NCBI GenBank assembly: GCA_025769875.1
Contig: JAGFNK010000272.1
Location: 1-64,000, forward strand
Length of the DNA stretch: 64,000 bases
Direction: 5' to 3'
From: Russula earlei
Lineage: Eukaryota > Basidiomycota > Agaricomycetes > Russulales > Russulaceae
The notes under the pieces were generated by a model. It did not search any database and was not told the origin of the DNA. It saw only the letters and a list, made by a program, of their open reading frames with translations. Shown piece by piece: positions 10,871 to 21,560 of the stretch (within the stretch, counting starts at the first letter, position 1; each line of letters starts with the position of its first letter). The translations under genes were made by a program, and so were the position numbers.

Positions 10871-11164
10871 CGTGACTTGGTCGCACTGGTCGAAGGTATA
10901 CTACCCATTGGCCGCAATCATCAAGTGAGACTGCCATATTACAAGTTTGGACGTGGACAGCATAATTATGGTATCTGATTGCTTTTCTGCACAGCATAAC
11001 GTATGATTTTGCATCATGAGTTACTGCGGGGGACAAGGTGGTAAGGGTTCACAACGGGACCTCGGTTGGTATAAGGGGCTTTAAGATATTGACTTGTTAA
11101 TTACCTGGGTTTGTTCAATGCCGGTGTTGGGAAACAGCGCACAATGAGGCAGCCCCAGGTGAGA
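10871..11164. other. Upstream flank of the retrotransposon
   Basis: This was the promoter or 5' leader region of the methyltransferase gene before the retrotransposon inserted. An ATG followed by CAG and a donor-like GTGAGA lies at about 11146-11165, directly before the target duplication, so a short upstream exon is possible but unproven. Confidence 0.35.
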
Positions 11165-11169
11165 GGGCA

Positions 11170-11465
11170 TGTCACAGGAGCTCGCCGTGTTGGACGAATC
11201 TAATGTTGACAGCTCAAGAAGAACCGAAGTTTGCCAGCGAAACACAGAGCTGGCAGTAAGACGTGGCACCGAAGTATTCCCGATTCTGCGTATATAACAT
11301 GTAGCGTGCACACCATGTAAACCCCAAGTCAAATCTCCTGTCTCTTAGTCTCGTAGCCTCTCAATCGTAGTCTCATTTCTGCTCACAAGCGTTGGGAACG
11401 CTTACTCGTACATTGAACACTACTCAAGTCTCTCGTTATCGTCGCTACTCCAAGTGACGGTGACA
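11170..11465 (+). repeat. 5' LTR of the chromovirus
   Basis: It starts TGTCACAGG and ends GACGGTGACA. A TATA box TATATAACA lies at 11291-11299. Identical base for base to the 3' LTR. Confidence 0.95.
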
Positions 11466-11501
11466 TTAGATTTGACTTCTTTCTACTCGAACCCAGAGTA
11501 A

Positions 11502-13423
11502 CTGGAGCAAGCGCTTACAGAAGTCGCGATCGGCGACGACAATCAAAGTGACACAAGCAGTGACAGTAACGTCTCTGTCCCACCACCTGCCATCGACGAC
11601 GCACCGGCAAATCCATACGTGTTTTGGATCGCAAAAGGCGATAAAGGCTATACATTCGTCGAACACCACATTTATTGCCCTTCAGGAAGGAAGGTGATCA
11701 ACAAAAACACTGTACCCATCTACTACCTTGAGAACCATTGTTACGAACTCTCGTTCGCCGAAGACCAGCGATTACTCGCAGGAAAAAGAAGAAAAGACAT
11801 AGAACGTCTCGAATCCGGACGAACCAAAGAACCTAGCGACACAGAAGAATCAACCGACGACGTCGAAGAAGACGCCAGCACTAACGAACAGATTCGCCAC
11901 GCACCCATACCACCACTCGACACACCACCACCATACTCGTCGCACACGCTCCCACACATCGACCTCACTACGCACACAACCCTTTCCTTTGTTACGTCTA
12001 CACCAGGCTTATCCATGGCAGCCGCACCAGCGCAAGTAATTCAAGTCGCAGCACCTGCCGCCGCAGCTGCACCACAGCCAGCGGCCCCACCACTTGCAGA
12101 CCCGGCACGAATATTACTAGCACTACAAAATGCACTTAGACGAGGAGGTCCAGGAGGACCAGGAGGACCAGGAGGCCCTGGAGGACCAGGAGGACCTGGA
12201 GGTCCCGGGGGACCACCCGTACCTGTTGCACCAGCACCACAACTGCAAAATGTAGTGCCTATCAATCCCGACGTCAAGGTTTCAGGAAATCTCCCTGCAA
12301 CGTTTGACGGAGATCGGAGCCGCGCTGAGCGGTTCATAGAAGGAGTAAAAGCCTATTTTCGAAGCAATATTGGCGTACCTGGTTTCGACTCACCAATACG
12401 AAAGGTAGCAATTACTCTCACTTGCATCGAAGGACCTATAGTCGAAGGATGGGTCCGCGACATGGGAGCTTGGATTGACGGTCTCAACCCCGCCACTGAT
12501 AACATCCCCGCCGTATGGGATCAATTTGTAGACGAGTTCCAAACCCAATTTATGGATACCCAACGAGCTCAAAGGGCGCGAGTAACCATAGAAAACCTCA
12601 AAATGAAGTGGCCTGCCATCGATCAATATGTTTCGGACTTCGAACGACTAGCACGCGAAGCCGGATACACCCAAGGGGAAGAATCCATCACACGCCTCTT
12701 CCTCAGAGGCCTGACACGATCTGTGCTCGGAGACGTACTTATGCATCCGATACCACAAAACTACGGAGATATAAAGGAAAAAGCCATCAACGTCACCAAA
12801 GCACAACAACTGAGAAACGCGCTTATGAATAGTGCACAAAACGCTAATCCCACCACGCGTGTACCGATGGGAAATTGGCGTATGCCACCCACGTACACTC
12901 AACGACAACCATTCTTTACCCAGCGAACCACGAACAACAACGAACAACCCCGATTTAATTCATCCAACGCGCCACGAACCATGGCAAACCAACCCGTACC
13001 GATGGATCTAGACCGCGCACGAATGCCGCGACAATCCAGACCAATGAGAGGGCGAGGATTTGGAGGACGAGTAGCCCAGATGAACAATGCTCAACCACGC
13101 ATACAACGAAACAACAATTGTTTCGAATGCGGTGAAACCGGCCACTATGCGCGAGACTGTCCCAAACGCCTCAACTCACAAGCCAACCTCATAGACTGGG
13201 AAACCACGACAGAAGCCTATGACGGAAACCACCTACGCCTGATACCACTCCGTCCGACCCGGTTAACGCCGCATGCGCACAGCTGAACGCGTTCACTGCA
13301 GATCAAAAACGCGAAGCTCGCAGAAAAATTAGCTTCATCTTCGGATTTTCTCTCAACCTAATCCGTGCGGCCTGGATTAGGAAATTAGATGACAAGTGTA
13401 TATGTCGAACAGGAAATCAATGA
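11502..13423 (+). CDS. Chromovirus gag (one frameshift near 13250)
   Basis: The frame is open from just after a TAA at 11499 but has no ATG before 12015, so translation may start at a non-AUG codon or the start was lost. Acidic N-terminal region; then an Ala/Pro-rich stretch and a collagen-like run of Gly-Gly-Pro triplets (about 12145-12210). The retrotransposon gag core follows (FDGDRSRAERFIEGVKAYF and later MKWPAIDQYVSDFERLA). A CCHC zinc knuckle, CFECGETGHYARDC, lies at 13119-13160. The uninterrupted frame stops at 13286. A one-base shift near 13250 would instead carry it to the TGA at 13421-13423, which overlaps the pol ATG. Confidence 0.85.
12140..12212 (+). repeat. 9-bp tandem repeats encoding Gly-Gly-Pro
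   Basis: About eight units of the GGAGGACCA type lie in gag between the N-terminal region and the gag core. They give a flexible collagen-like linker. Such repeats are prone to copy-number change. Confidence 0.8.
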
Positions 13424-16400
13424 CTATTCGTTTTTACATACACTCTGCCATTAAGAGGGCCGAAGCCACAACACTAATTGATTCCGGAGGCAACTGAAAA
13501 CTTTCTCAATCAACAATACGCGCAGGAACTCCAACTACCAATAAAGAGTATGGAGAAACCTCGCGAATTATTAAACGTCGATGGAACGCCGAACAAGATA
13601 GGAAAACTCCAATTTTACTGTTGACCTACTCGTACAAACAGGTCAAAACCACACAAAAATGCGGTTCTTCCTGGCCAACTTAGGGGAACATAAAGCCATA
13701 CTAGGTTACCCTTGGTTCGCCGCGGTACAACCAAACATCAATTGGGCCAGAGGTTGGATTGATACGTCACACCTTCCACTCATATTTAAAACAAACGACG
13801 CACCAACGTGGCAAAGACCAACAAGACTCACAACCCCACCAATTGAAGAAGGGGACTTATACATTGGTCGTATTACCATCAACGCCACAAATACACTTGA
13901 CACCTATCACTATACCAAAACAGTACCAACGCCACTCGAAAGTCTTCAGCGAAGAAGCCGCCCAACGATTCCCTGAAACACGAATTTGGGATCATGCCAT
14001 ACAACTCAAACAAGGAGCCCCGTCCACATTACCTGGAAAAATATACCCGTTAACCCAAAGCGAACAAGAAGAACTACGCAAATTCGTGAAAGAACACCTG
14101 GCAAAAGGGTATATCCGACCATCGAAATCCCCATACGCAGCTCCCTTCTTCTTCATCAAAAAGAAAGACGGAAAACTCCGACCTGTGCAAGATTATCGAA
14201 AATTGAACGAGTGGACCATACGAAATCGATATCCTTTACCTCTTATTCCCCAACTGATTAATCGCGTGAGAGGCAAAGAGAAGTTCACCAAGTTTGACAT
14301 TCGCTGGGGCTACAACAACGTACGAATTAAAGATGGCGACCAATGGAAAGCAGCCTTCCTCACCAATGAAGGACTATTCGAACCCACAGTTATGTTCTTT
14401 GGACTTACTAATTCCCCGGCCACGTTCCAAACCATGATGAATGCAATATTCGAAGAAGAACTTCGCGAAGGATGGCTCGTAATATACATGGACGATATCC
14501 TTATCGCAACTACTAAGGACGACCCAAAACATGAAGAATATGTACACAAGGTGTTAGACAAACTACAACAACATGATCTATACCTCAAACCAGAAAAATG
14601 TCAATTCGAACGGGATACTATTGAATTCTTGGGAGTAATACTACAGGGCAATACCATTCAAATGGATCCCAAAAAGGTAGGCAAGCGTACAACGATGGCC
14701 AACACCAACTAATCCCACAGAAATACGTGCCTTCCTCGGATTTACAGGCTTTTACCGATACTTTATACCCAACTATTCAAAAATTGCACGACCACTGCTT
14801 GATCTTACAAAGAAAGCGACGTCGTGGACTTGGCACAAATCCCAACAAGACGCGTTTGAAACCCTCAGAACATTAGTGTGTAAAAGTCCGGTTCTCACAC
14901 AGCCAAATTACACAAAACCTTTCACATTGGAAACCGATGCATCGGCATATGGCGTGGGAGCCATACTCTCACAGGAGGGAGAATCAAACCCAAACCAACA
15001 ACACAAACCAAAACGACACCCTATCGCTTTCTATTCCACAACATTCTCCCCAACGGAGCGTAATTATGACATCTTTGAAAGAGAATTACTAGCGATCATC
15101 AAAGCCCTTAACCATTGGCGTCCACACCTAGCTGGGACTCAACACCCCATTACATTACTTACTGATCACGCCAATCTTACCTATTGGAAAAACCCCCGAA
15201 AAGTAAACCGACGAGTAGCGAGATGGTTCACAGAATTACAAGACTATTGGTTAGAAATCAAACATGTCCCAGGAAAAACCCATTCCGCTGCAGACCTACT
15301 GTCCAGACCCCCAATAGAAGACAAAGGACAAAATGATAACGAAGATGTAACGGTATTACCACCCAAACTCTTCATCAATACCCTTTTAGTAGGATCAACT
15401 AAAGGACGCCTTGAACAAGCACAAGCTCGACACCCAATACTACTCAAACACTGGGCACGAACATATGGCATCGCAAGAATTGACGGACTCTGGCAATTGA
15501 ACGGAAGGACCGTCGTCCCACCAGAACTCTCAATTAAACGACGACTATTACAAGAACTCCATGACGCCCCAACTGCTGGACACCCAGGACGAGATGAAAC
15601 AATTAAACAAGCGGCATCACGGTATTGGTGGCCTGGAATGGCCCAATGGATCAAAAATTACGTGGCAGGTTGTTCGACCTGCCAGCAAAATAAGATCCAG
15701 ACACACCCCCCTCGAATTCCACTATACCGTATCCCCACTGAACAAGATTCCCTACCGTTTCGTCAAGTGGCTCTAGATCTCATTACCCAACTACCCAAAA
15801 GCCGTGGGTATGATGCCATTCTAACGATAGTAGACCACGGAGCGACCCGAGCAACAATATTCCTCCCTTGCCTAACATCAATAACCGGACCACAAATAGC
15901 TCAACTATATATGGATCACGTTTACCGATGGTTCGGACTACCAGAAAAACTGATAACCGATAGAGACCCCCGCTTCACATCACACTTTGGAAGGCTTTAG
16001 CAACACGTCTTGGCATAAACCAAAACCTATCCACCGCATTCCACCCCAGAACTGATGGATCATCAGAACGAGCGAACCAGTGGGTCGAACAATATCTCCG
16101 CCTTATCACTTATGATCAAACCGATTGGAGTACTTGGTTATCTGTCGCATCGGCTGTATACAACAACAAAACCAACAGTACTATCAAGATGTCACCATCA
16201 GAGGCGTTACTCGGCTATAGAACCCAGCTCCATCCTCAACTCGGAGTCCCAACTAACAACGAATTCACTGAGACACGTATGACGACTCTAAGGAATAAAC
16301 GGGCCCAAGCAATCGCCGCAATCAACCTCGTGGCACAAAATCATCCAGTGCCAGCCGACATGTACCACGAGGGACAGGAAGTATGGCTAGAAGCCTCAAA

Positions 16401-16859
16401 CCTATCCCTGCCATATCTAACCCCCAAGTTGGCACCTAAAAGGCATGGACCATTCAAAATCCTAGAGAAGATCTCCCCTGTGGCGTATCGATTACGATTA
16501 CCCACGACGTGGCACATTCACGACGTCTTCCACGCCTCGCTATTAACACCTCATCGAACCACACCCGCTTATGGCACGACCTTCGTAACGCCACCACCCC
16601 CTCTTCTCGAAGAACAGGGACAACTAGAACCCGAAGTTATCTTGAACCATCGACGAATAGGAAGACGCCAACAACTCCAATACTTAGTGAAGTGGAACAA
16701 ACGCCCTATCAGCGATGCTACGTGGACAGAAGCAACAAACCCCACCTTAAGACCATTACTACCGAAGTATCACCGATCCCAGAAACCTCACCTACCCATA
16801 CGTATAAGAGCACCTACACCACATCCCATAAGGACATCCTCGAACATCTCCTCTATAAT
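13420..16859 (+). pseudogene. Chromovirus pol: protease, RT, RNase H, integrase, chromodomain (frameshifted)
   Basis: The likely start is the ATG at 13420, inside ATGA with the gag stop. Protease: active-site Asp-Ser-Gly at 13480-13488, with a frame change directly after it. Reverse transcriptase: the palm motif YMDD is at 14485-14496, preceded by FGLTNSPATFQ. RNase H: FTLETDASAYGVGAIL near 14930. Integrase: zinc-binding H...H...C..C (HDAPTAGHPGRDE, then CSTCQQNK near 15670), followed by the D,D,E core (VALDLI, LITDRDPRF, SSERANQW). A chromodomain follows (LQYLVKWNKRPISDATW near 16677), which places it among chromoviruses. Frame changes lie near 13488, 13620 (T run), 13910, 14678 and 15992. 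The chromodomain frame stays open into the 3' LTR, so the true end of pol is uncertain. Confidence 0.9.
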
Positions 16860-17753
16860 ATGTCTACCATCAGCATCTCCACTCCAGAAACTCGCATCTC
16901 ACCTCTCCCCTCTCCAGTCAACCCCATCTCCCCCAGGACACTCCAGACTATCCTGGACACGTACACCGAACTATCCTCCCCCCAGTTACGCCTGTTCATC
17001 GATGGCCTCATTGAAACCATACGAATCAGAGAAGTGGGACAACAGGCCACGTCAGCAGATGCCCAACGCCAGCATGAACGAGTTCTCGAACTCGAGTCAC
17101 AAGTCACGCACCTATCCCAACAATTACAAGAGCGAGATCAGCCCCCCGTCTACGCTCCCGAAGGGTTCAGAGCGAACGATGGCCGCGCCCCCAACCTCCT
17201 CATTCCAATCCCAGGAGGAAATGGAACACGCGCGGTCGCTCGCTTCGTACGCCGCGATCAAGAGCGACCCACTTGGGCCCTGGGAGTGTTGGGAGACCAA
17301 CCAGACGAGCCGCAGTATGCCGCCCGTCTCACCGCAGCCCCCATTAACGACATCAATCAGCCCACCGAAAGCCTCCCTCAGTGGTTCATCTTACTCATCG
17401 GAGCTGAGTCAGGCGAACTGCCATACGTCCTCGAAGAAGCCGACCGCGACACGGACTGGGGAGTCGTGGCTGACATTTTCAGGTACAACTCCCTCGACAC
17501 CCACCTCAGTGACTTGCTTGTCAAGCAAGACATCCTCGAAGGGGACATACGAGGCACGCGCGAAGATTTACAGCGCTGCAGACGCCGCCTTGAGAGGGCC
17601 AACGCGGCGACCCGGCTCGCTCACCTCGAGCTCCACGAGCCACCACACGAAGCACCTGCCCCTATCAAGGCAGGATGGAGACGTTTTGGACGAGGACGTC
17701 CAACCTTCGCCGAGGGTGATGTCACAGGAGCTCGCCGTGTTGGACGAATCTAA
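16860..17753 (+). CDS. Third ORF of the chromovirus, unknown coiled-coil protein (297 aa)
   Basis: It begins with the ATG at 16860 (MSTISISTPETRISPL) and ends at 17753, 34 bases inside the 3' LTR. Residues of roughly 30-100 look helical with a heptad-like stretch (RVLELESQVTHLSQQLQE). A second charged helical region (LQRCRRRLERANAATRLAH) lies near the C-terminus, followed by a Gly/Arg-rich tail. No transmembrane segment or signal peptide is visible, so it is not an obvious envelope protein despite the position. The frame is also open upstream of the ATG, so it could be a C-terminal part of pol reached by frameshift. I do not recognise a family. Confidence 0.55.
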   Translation: MSTISISTPETRISPLPSPVNPISPRTLQTILDTYTELSSPQLRLFIDGLIETIRIREVGQQATSADAQRQHERVLELESQVTHLSQQLQERDQPPVYAPEGFRANDGRAPNLLIPIPGGNGTRAVARFVRRDQERPTWALGVLGDQPDEPQYAARLTAAPINDINQPTESLPQWFILLIGAESGELPYVLEEADRDTDWGVVADIFRYNSLDTHLSDLLVKQDILEGDIRGTREDLQRCRRRLERANAATRLAHLELHEPPHEAPAPIKAGWRRFGRGRPTFAEGDVTGARRVGRI

Positions 17754-18015
17754 TGTTGACAGCTCAAGAAGAACCGAAGTTTGCCAGCGAAACACAGAGC
17801 TGGCAGTAAGACGTGGCACCGAAGTATTCCCGATTCTGCGTATATAACATGTAGCGTGCACACCATGTAAACCCCAAGTCAAATCTCCTGTCTCTTAGTC
17901 TCGTAGCCTCTCAATCGTAGTCTCATTTCTGCTCACAAGCGTTGGGAACGCTTACTCGTACATTGAACACTACTCAAGTCTCTCGTTATCGTCGCTACTC
18001 CAAGTGACGGTGACA
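17720..18015 (+). repeat. 3' LTR of the chromovirus
   Basis: Identical to the 5' LTR over 296 bp. The TATA box at 17841 points towards the methyltransferase gene whose ATG is at 18031, so readthrough transcription could serve that gene. Confidence 0.95.
17841..17850 (+). promoter_or_regulatory. LTR TATA box pointing into the methyltransferase gene
   Basis: TATATAACAT in the 3' LTR. Transcription would begin about 30 bases downstream, giving a leader of roughly 160 nt before the ATG at 18031. The leader holds a minimal ATG-TAA upstream reading frame near 17864, and an out-of-frame ATG at 18026. Confidence 0.45.
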
Positions 18016-18030
18016 GGGCACGTACATGTC

Positions 18031-19603
18031 ATGTCTGCCTTCACCTTCACATTTGATTTCGACTTTGAAGATGACCTTGATGAATCCTTCGATGCCGTCC
18101 CTTTGCAACAGACAGCCACAGGGCCTTCTGCTGGCTCTGACAAGAGGTCGACCTCAAAAGGCGAGCCTGTAAGAGAGTTATCCGCAGAGGAAATCCCGCT
18201 TTCTTCATTGGTGGTCTTCACTCTGTCGTCCTTCCCCTCACACATTCTTACATGCATCGGCCGCGGCGCAGATCTCCACGCTCCCCGAAGCGCTCTCATA
18301 CTCACCCGTCACGCTCCCCGCTCCCAGCGGACACAAGCTGGTGCGGCGGGACCTCTTCGACGCGCGCTTCCAGCTCCTAGCTCAGGGCGACGACCGGCGG
18401 GACGAGCGCACGGCCGCCTTTGTCGATGCACCTGCCGACCTCGTCCCGGGCGCGTACGAAGGCGGGCTCAAGACGTGGGAATGCGCGTTGGACCTCGCGG
18501 CATACCTCGATCACGACGTCCTCGGTGGTTGCGATCCGGCCGCTGGGCGGCGTGTTCGTGGGTTACGCGTGATCGAGGTGAGTTTTTGTGCCCCCTCCCA
18601 TCTCATTTCGTCGTCGTCGTCCTCTTATGAGCCCCCGGTTGCGGGCGTGCGCCGCGATTTGTTCCGTTCACCTGTCGTGTTCGCAGTTGGGTTGTGGCAC
18701 TGCGGTGCCTACGCTCCTCCTCTTGGACCGCCTCTTCGCTCACCTTGCTTTCGGCGCTCGGGCTGTGACGACCTCGACGACGACGGGTCCGGTTCCGTCT
18801 TGCGCCGTCGATGACGTTGAATCCGTTCCGGAGCGGCCGGAGCAAGAAGAGACGGAGACGGACGTTCACCTCCAAGACTACAACCGCTCGGTGCTCGAAC
18901 TCGTCACGTTCCCGAATATTCTCCTCACGTGGTGTCCGTCCCGTCTCTTACCTTGCCTCGCCGCTTGCGGGGGCCCCGCTAAACAATCCTGCAAACAGAC
19001 ATGTCGCCCCTTTCTGCGTCGTATCGCGCCTCCTCGAGCGACTCGGACGACGATGACGGGGAGGAACGGGGAGAGGCCGCGGCTCGGGGCCGCGCTGCGC
19101 ACGCCGACGGGCACGGTCGGGGACCGGGTGGGCTTACGGTGACGCCCGGTCTGCTCTCCGCGTTTACGGCCTCGCTCGACGCGCACAAAGTCCGCCTGCG
19201 CTTCTTCGCGGGGGGCTGGGCTTCCCTGCGCGAGTTGCTCCTCGCTCCACGACGGACGGTGACGCCGCCGCCGCCGCCGTACGACATTGTGCTGGCGAGC
19301 GAGACGATATACCGCACCGAGACCCTCGACCCGTTTCTGGGTGTGCTGCGCGCTGCCGCCGCTCGTGCCCCTCATAAGCCTGTGGCGGACGCAGAGGTGC
19401 GGTGTGACCAAGGGGAGGAGGAGGAGGAGGAGTTGGCGACGCGGCCTCCGCTGTGTCTCGTTGCGGCCAAGGTGCTTTACTTTGGTGTTGGCGGAGGCGT
19501 GCACGGGTTCGTGCGTGCTGTCGAGGAGGACAATGGCACGGTACGCACGGTGTGGGAACATCGTGAGGGTGTCAGGCGAATGATCATGCGCATCAAATGG
19601 TAA
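18031..19603 (+). CDS. HPM1: Protein-histidine N-methyltransferase, METTL18/Hpm1 family (445 aa)
   Basis: Exons 18031-18210, 18272-18577, 18687-18933 and 18999-19603; introns of 61, 109 and 65 bp, all GT-AG, giving one frame of 446 codons. The N-terminus MSAFTFTFDFDFEDDLDESF is the acidic, Phe-rich start typical of this family. VPGAYEGGLKTWEC lies near residues 118-131. The SAM-binding motif I, LGCG, falls at about 163-166, split from the preceding Val-Ile-Glu by intron 2. HLQDYN follows near 223-228, and DIVLASETIY near 340. In yeast and mammals this seven-beta-strand enzyme methylates a histidine of ribosomal protein uL3. The start codon lies 15 bp after the end of the retrotransposon's 3' LTR, so its native promoter has been pushed 6.85 kb away. 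Low-complexity Asp/Glu/Gly insertions around residues 255-285 look lineage specific. Confidence 0.85.
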
Positions 19604-19724
19604 AATGGACTCGATTGAATGTATGCGAGACACGGGACTGCCGACCCCCGCCCTACTTGAAGAACGAAATGACAGACACGCAAATCGGTGGGAAGACAGC
19701 CCCAGACGGTAAACTACAGGTTAA

Positions 19725-21560
19725 TCAATCTTGGAGTCCCGCGTCCTTCAAATGCGCAAACGGGTTCCACACGACTGGCTCAGCATCCCCCGCCACCGTC
19801 TTCGTTTTCTGCCTGGACTTGCCAGCGACGGCAGCATCCTTCTCCTTCTCCGAACGCAGCGCTTTCTCCTTCCTGCCGTTCCCCCTGGTGGAGTTGCCGC
19901 CGCCGGCCTTCTTGCTCCGCCCCTGCACCCGCCCATCGACAACGTCGGCCTCCTCGGCCGCGGCACTCTCGAGTCCGCGCTCCGCCAAGCCAAGCAGGCG
20001 GCGCGCCGCACGGGCCACGCGGTATCGCGTCCTCGCGCGCGCCGGAGCGGGAGTCAGGCTCGGTAGGCTGCGCGCTGGCGAGGAAAAGGAGGTGCGTGAC
20101 GCACCCGCGGATGGGAGAGACAGCGAGACGGCGCTGGCACTGCTCGTGGCATCGCCCGCGTTCCCGTAGGGCATGGTCGCGGCGCGACGCATGCCCCTCC
20201 TCGCTCTCGTAGGCGACGACGAGAACGACGTTCGGACGGGCGAGGAGGGTGACGGTGGCGCTGAGGGTGAGGGCGATGGGGACGAGGAGGTCGAGGAGGT
20301 CGAGGATGAGGATGCGTTGGCGCGAACGATGGAGAGGAAGCGCGGGAAGGCGCCTGTGCGGTTCCACTCGCGCGTGTTGAGCCCGCCGTCAAAGTCGTCC
20401 TCGTCTGAGGAAGAGAAGGCGACGTCGACATCCGTGTCGCCTGGCCCATCTAACGGCCTCTTGTTAGCAGACGCCGCGATCCTTGTATCTGTCCGCCCAC
20501 GGCATCTGTATGATGGGAAGATTCGCGGGCGTGCCGGGTGTGCGGGCGCGGGTCGTGGTAGATGCGTCGGGGAGGATGGGGGAGTGCGCGGACGCAGAGG
20601 ATCGAGATACAAGTGGCCATAGGCACGGAAGACAAAGGGCATGTTACCTACGCCTTTACGGTGTGGGACTCTCTGCGCGTTCAGCGTGACATGGACGGCG
20701 GTGGTGTCGTTGTGATGCTATAAATTTGCGAGGAATATGAGCACTTGCCATCAAATGAGTGGCGCACGCACGTAGACGATCCCGCGCTTCGGGTCGCGCG
20801 CGCGCACGTCCCACACATGACCGAGCGTAAAATCATCCTCCCCTTCCCACCGCCAGCTCGCATCCTCCTCCTCATCCTCGAGGTCCTCTTCACCCTGTCC
20901 CTGCGCGTCCGCCGCTGCGATGAGATCGGCGAGGGAACGCGACGAGTAGTACGGGTCCCGCGCGTGGGAGAGCTTGACGCGCACCCTGCCTCGCGCGATC
21001 TCGCCCGGCGCACGGATCGATAGGCCGTGATAGACGGCGAAGAGATGGCCTTGGCTTTGGCCTGGGCCGGCGCGCTGCGCGGCAGGGTCGCCGGAGAAGA
21101 GGAAGAGGATGAGGGCGTACAAGTGGCGGAAGGTGTACGAGAGGGGAGCTTGCACGATGCGATAGGTGCCCTCGCGTGCATACTGGGCTGCTTCTGGATT
21201 CTTTGAACGGACCGCTTTGGCAGATGGGGATGAACGTGGCGATGGCGTGTCCTTCCAGAGAGAAGGCTTTGGGGGAGACGGAGGGGCGTCAGGTGCAGAT
21301 GTGGTGACGAGCTGAAAGCGGAGGGCGATGTGCTTGGAAAAGGGGGTGGCTTTGGGGGGGGTGAGGTTATTGACGCGTCGCTTGAGGCCAAGGGGATTCG
21401 TGGGGGAATCTGCGGGGACAGAATAAACGGAGGGGGTGTACGGGGTGGAGAATAAAGAACTGGCGATTGATCGGGAGGCGGGTGTGGCCGTATGAAACCT
21501 TTTCGATGGAGATGAAGAAGGGGAAGATGGATCGAGTTGAGTGAAAGTACGTTTGGGCAT
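19725..21560 (-). CDS. Conserved fungal protein of unknown function (593 aa)
   Basis: Two exons on the minus strand, 21560-20772 and 20717-19725, with a 54-bp intron (donor GTGCGT, acceptor TATAG, phase 0). Splicing joins RGIVY to HHNDTTAVHVTLN and removes a stop codon. Residues of about 130-275 (REGTYRIVQAPLSYTFRHL ... DDFTLGHVWDV) form the only compact part. They resemble the pRiA4b ORF-3-like fold that some basidiomycete hypotheticals carry; that assignment is from memory and tentative. The rest is low complexity: Ser/Pro-rich N-terminus, acidic linkers, poly-Ser near residues 390-420, and a Lys/Arg-rich C-terminus that could be nuclear-targeting. It is convergent with the methyltransferase gene, with 121 bp between stop codons. 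Confidence 0.7.

Larger units (their letters stand above)
11170..18015 (+). mobile_element. Complete Ty3-type chromovirus (6846 bp)
   Basis: Two identical 296-bp LTRs (11170-11465 and 17720-18015) bound the element. The 5-bp duplication GGGCA is present on both sides (11165-11169 and 18016-18020). Order inside: gag with zinc knuckle, protease, reverse transcriptase, RNase H, integrase, chromodomain, then a third open frame. Identical LTRs mean a very recent insertion, yet at least six single-base frame changes break gag-pol. Either the copy was mobilised in trans or the assembly contains indel errors. No typical tRNA primer site (TGG...) follows the 5' LTR, and no clear polypurine tract precedes the 3' LTR. 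Confidence 0.95.

Noticed and set aside
16189..17847. Long plus-strand frame continuing from the chromodomain into the 3' LTR
   Set aside because: After the chromodomain (about 16770) this frame turns into Ser/Pro/Thr-rich shadow sequence; the overlapping frame from 16860 has ordinary protein composition. Its openness is likely a by-product of codon bias.
18588..20640. Many overlapping open frames of 100-200 codons on both strands
   Set aside because: The region is GC-rich, so alternative frames stay open. Only the spliced methyltransferase and the 593-aa gene have family or splice support.
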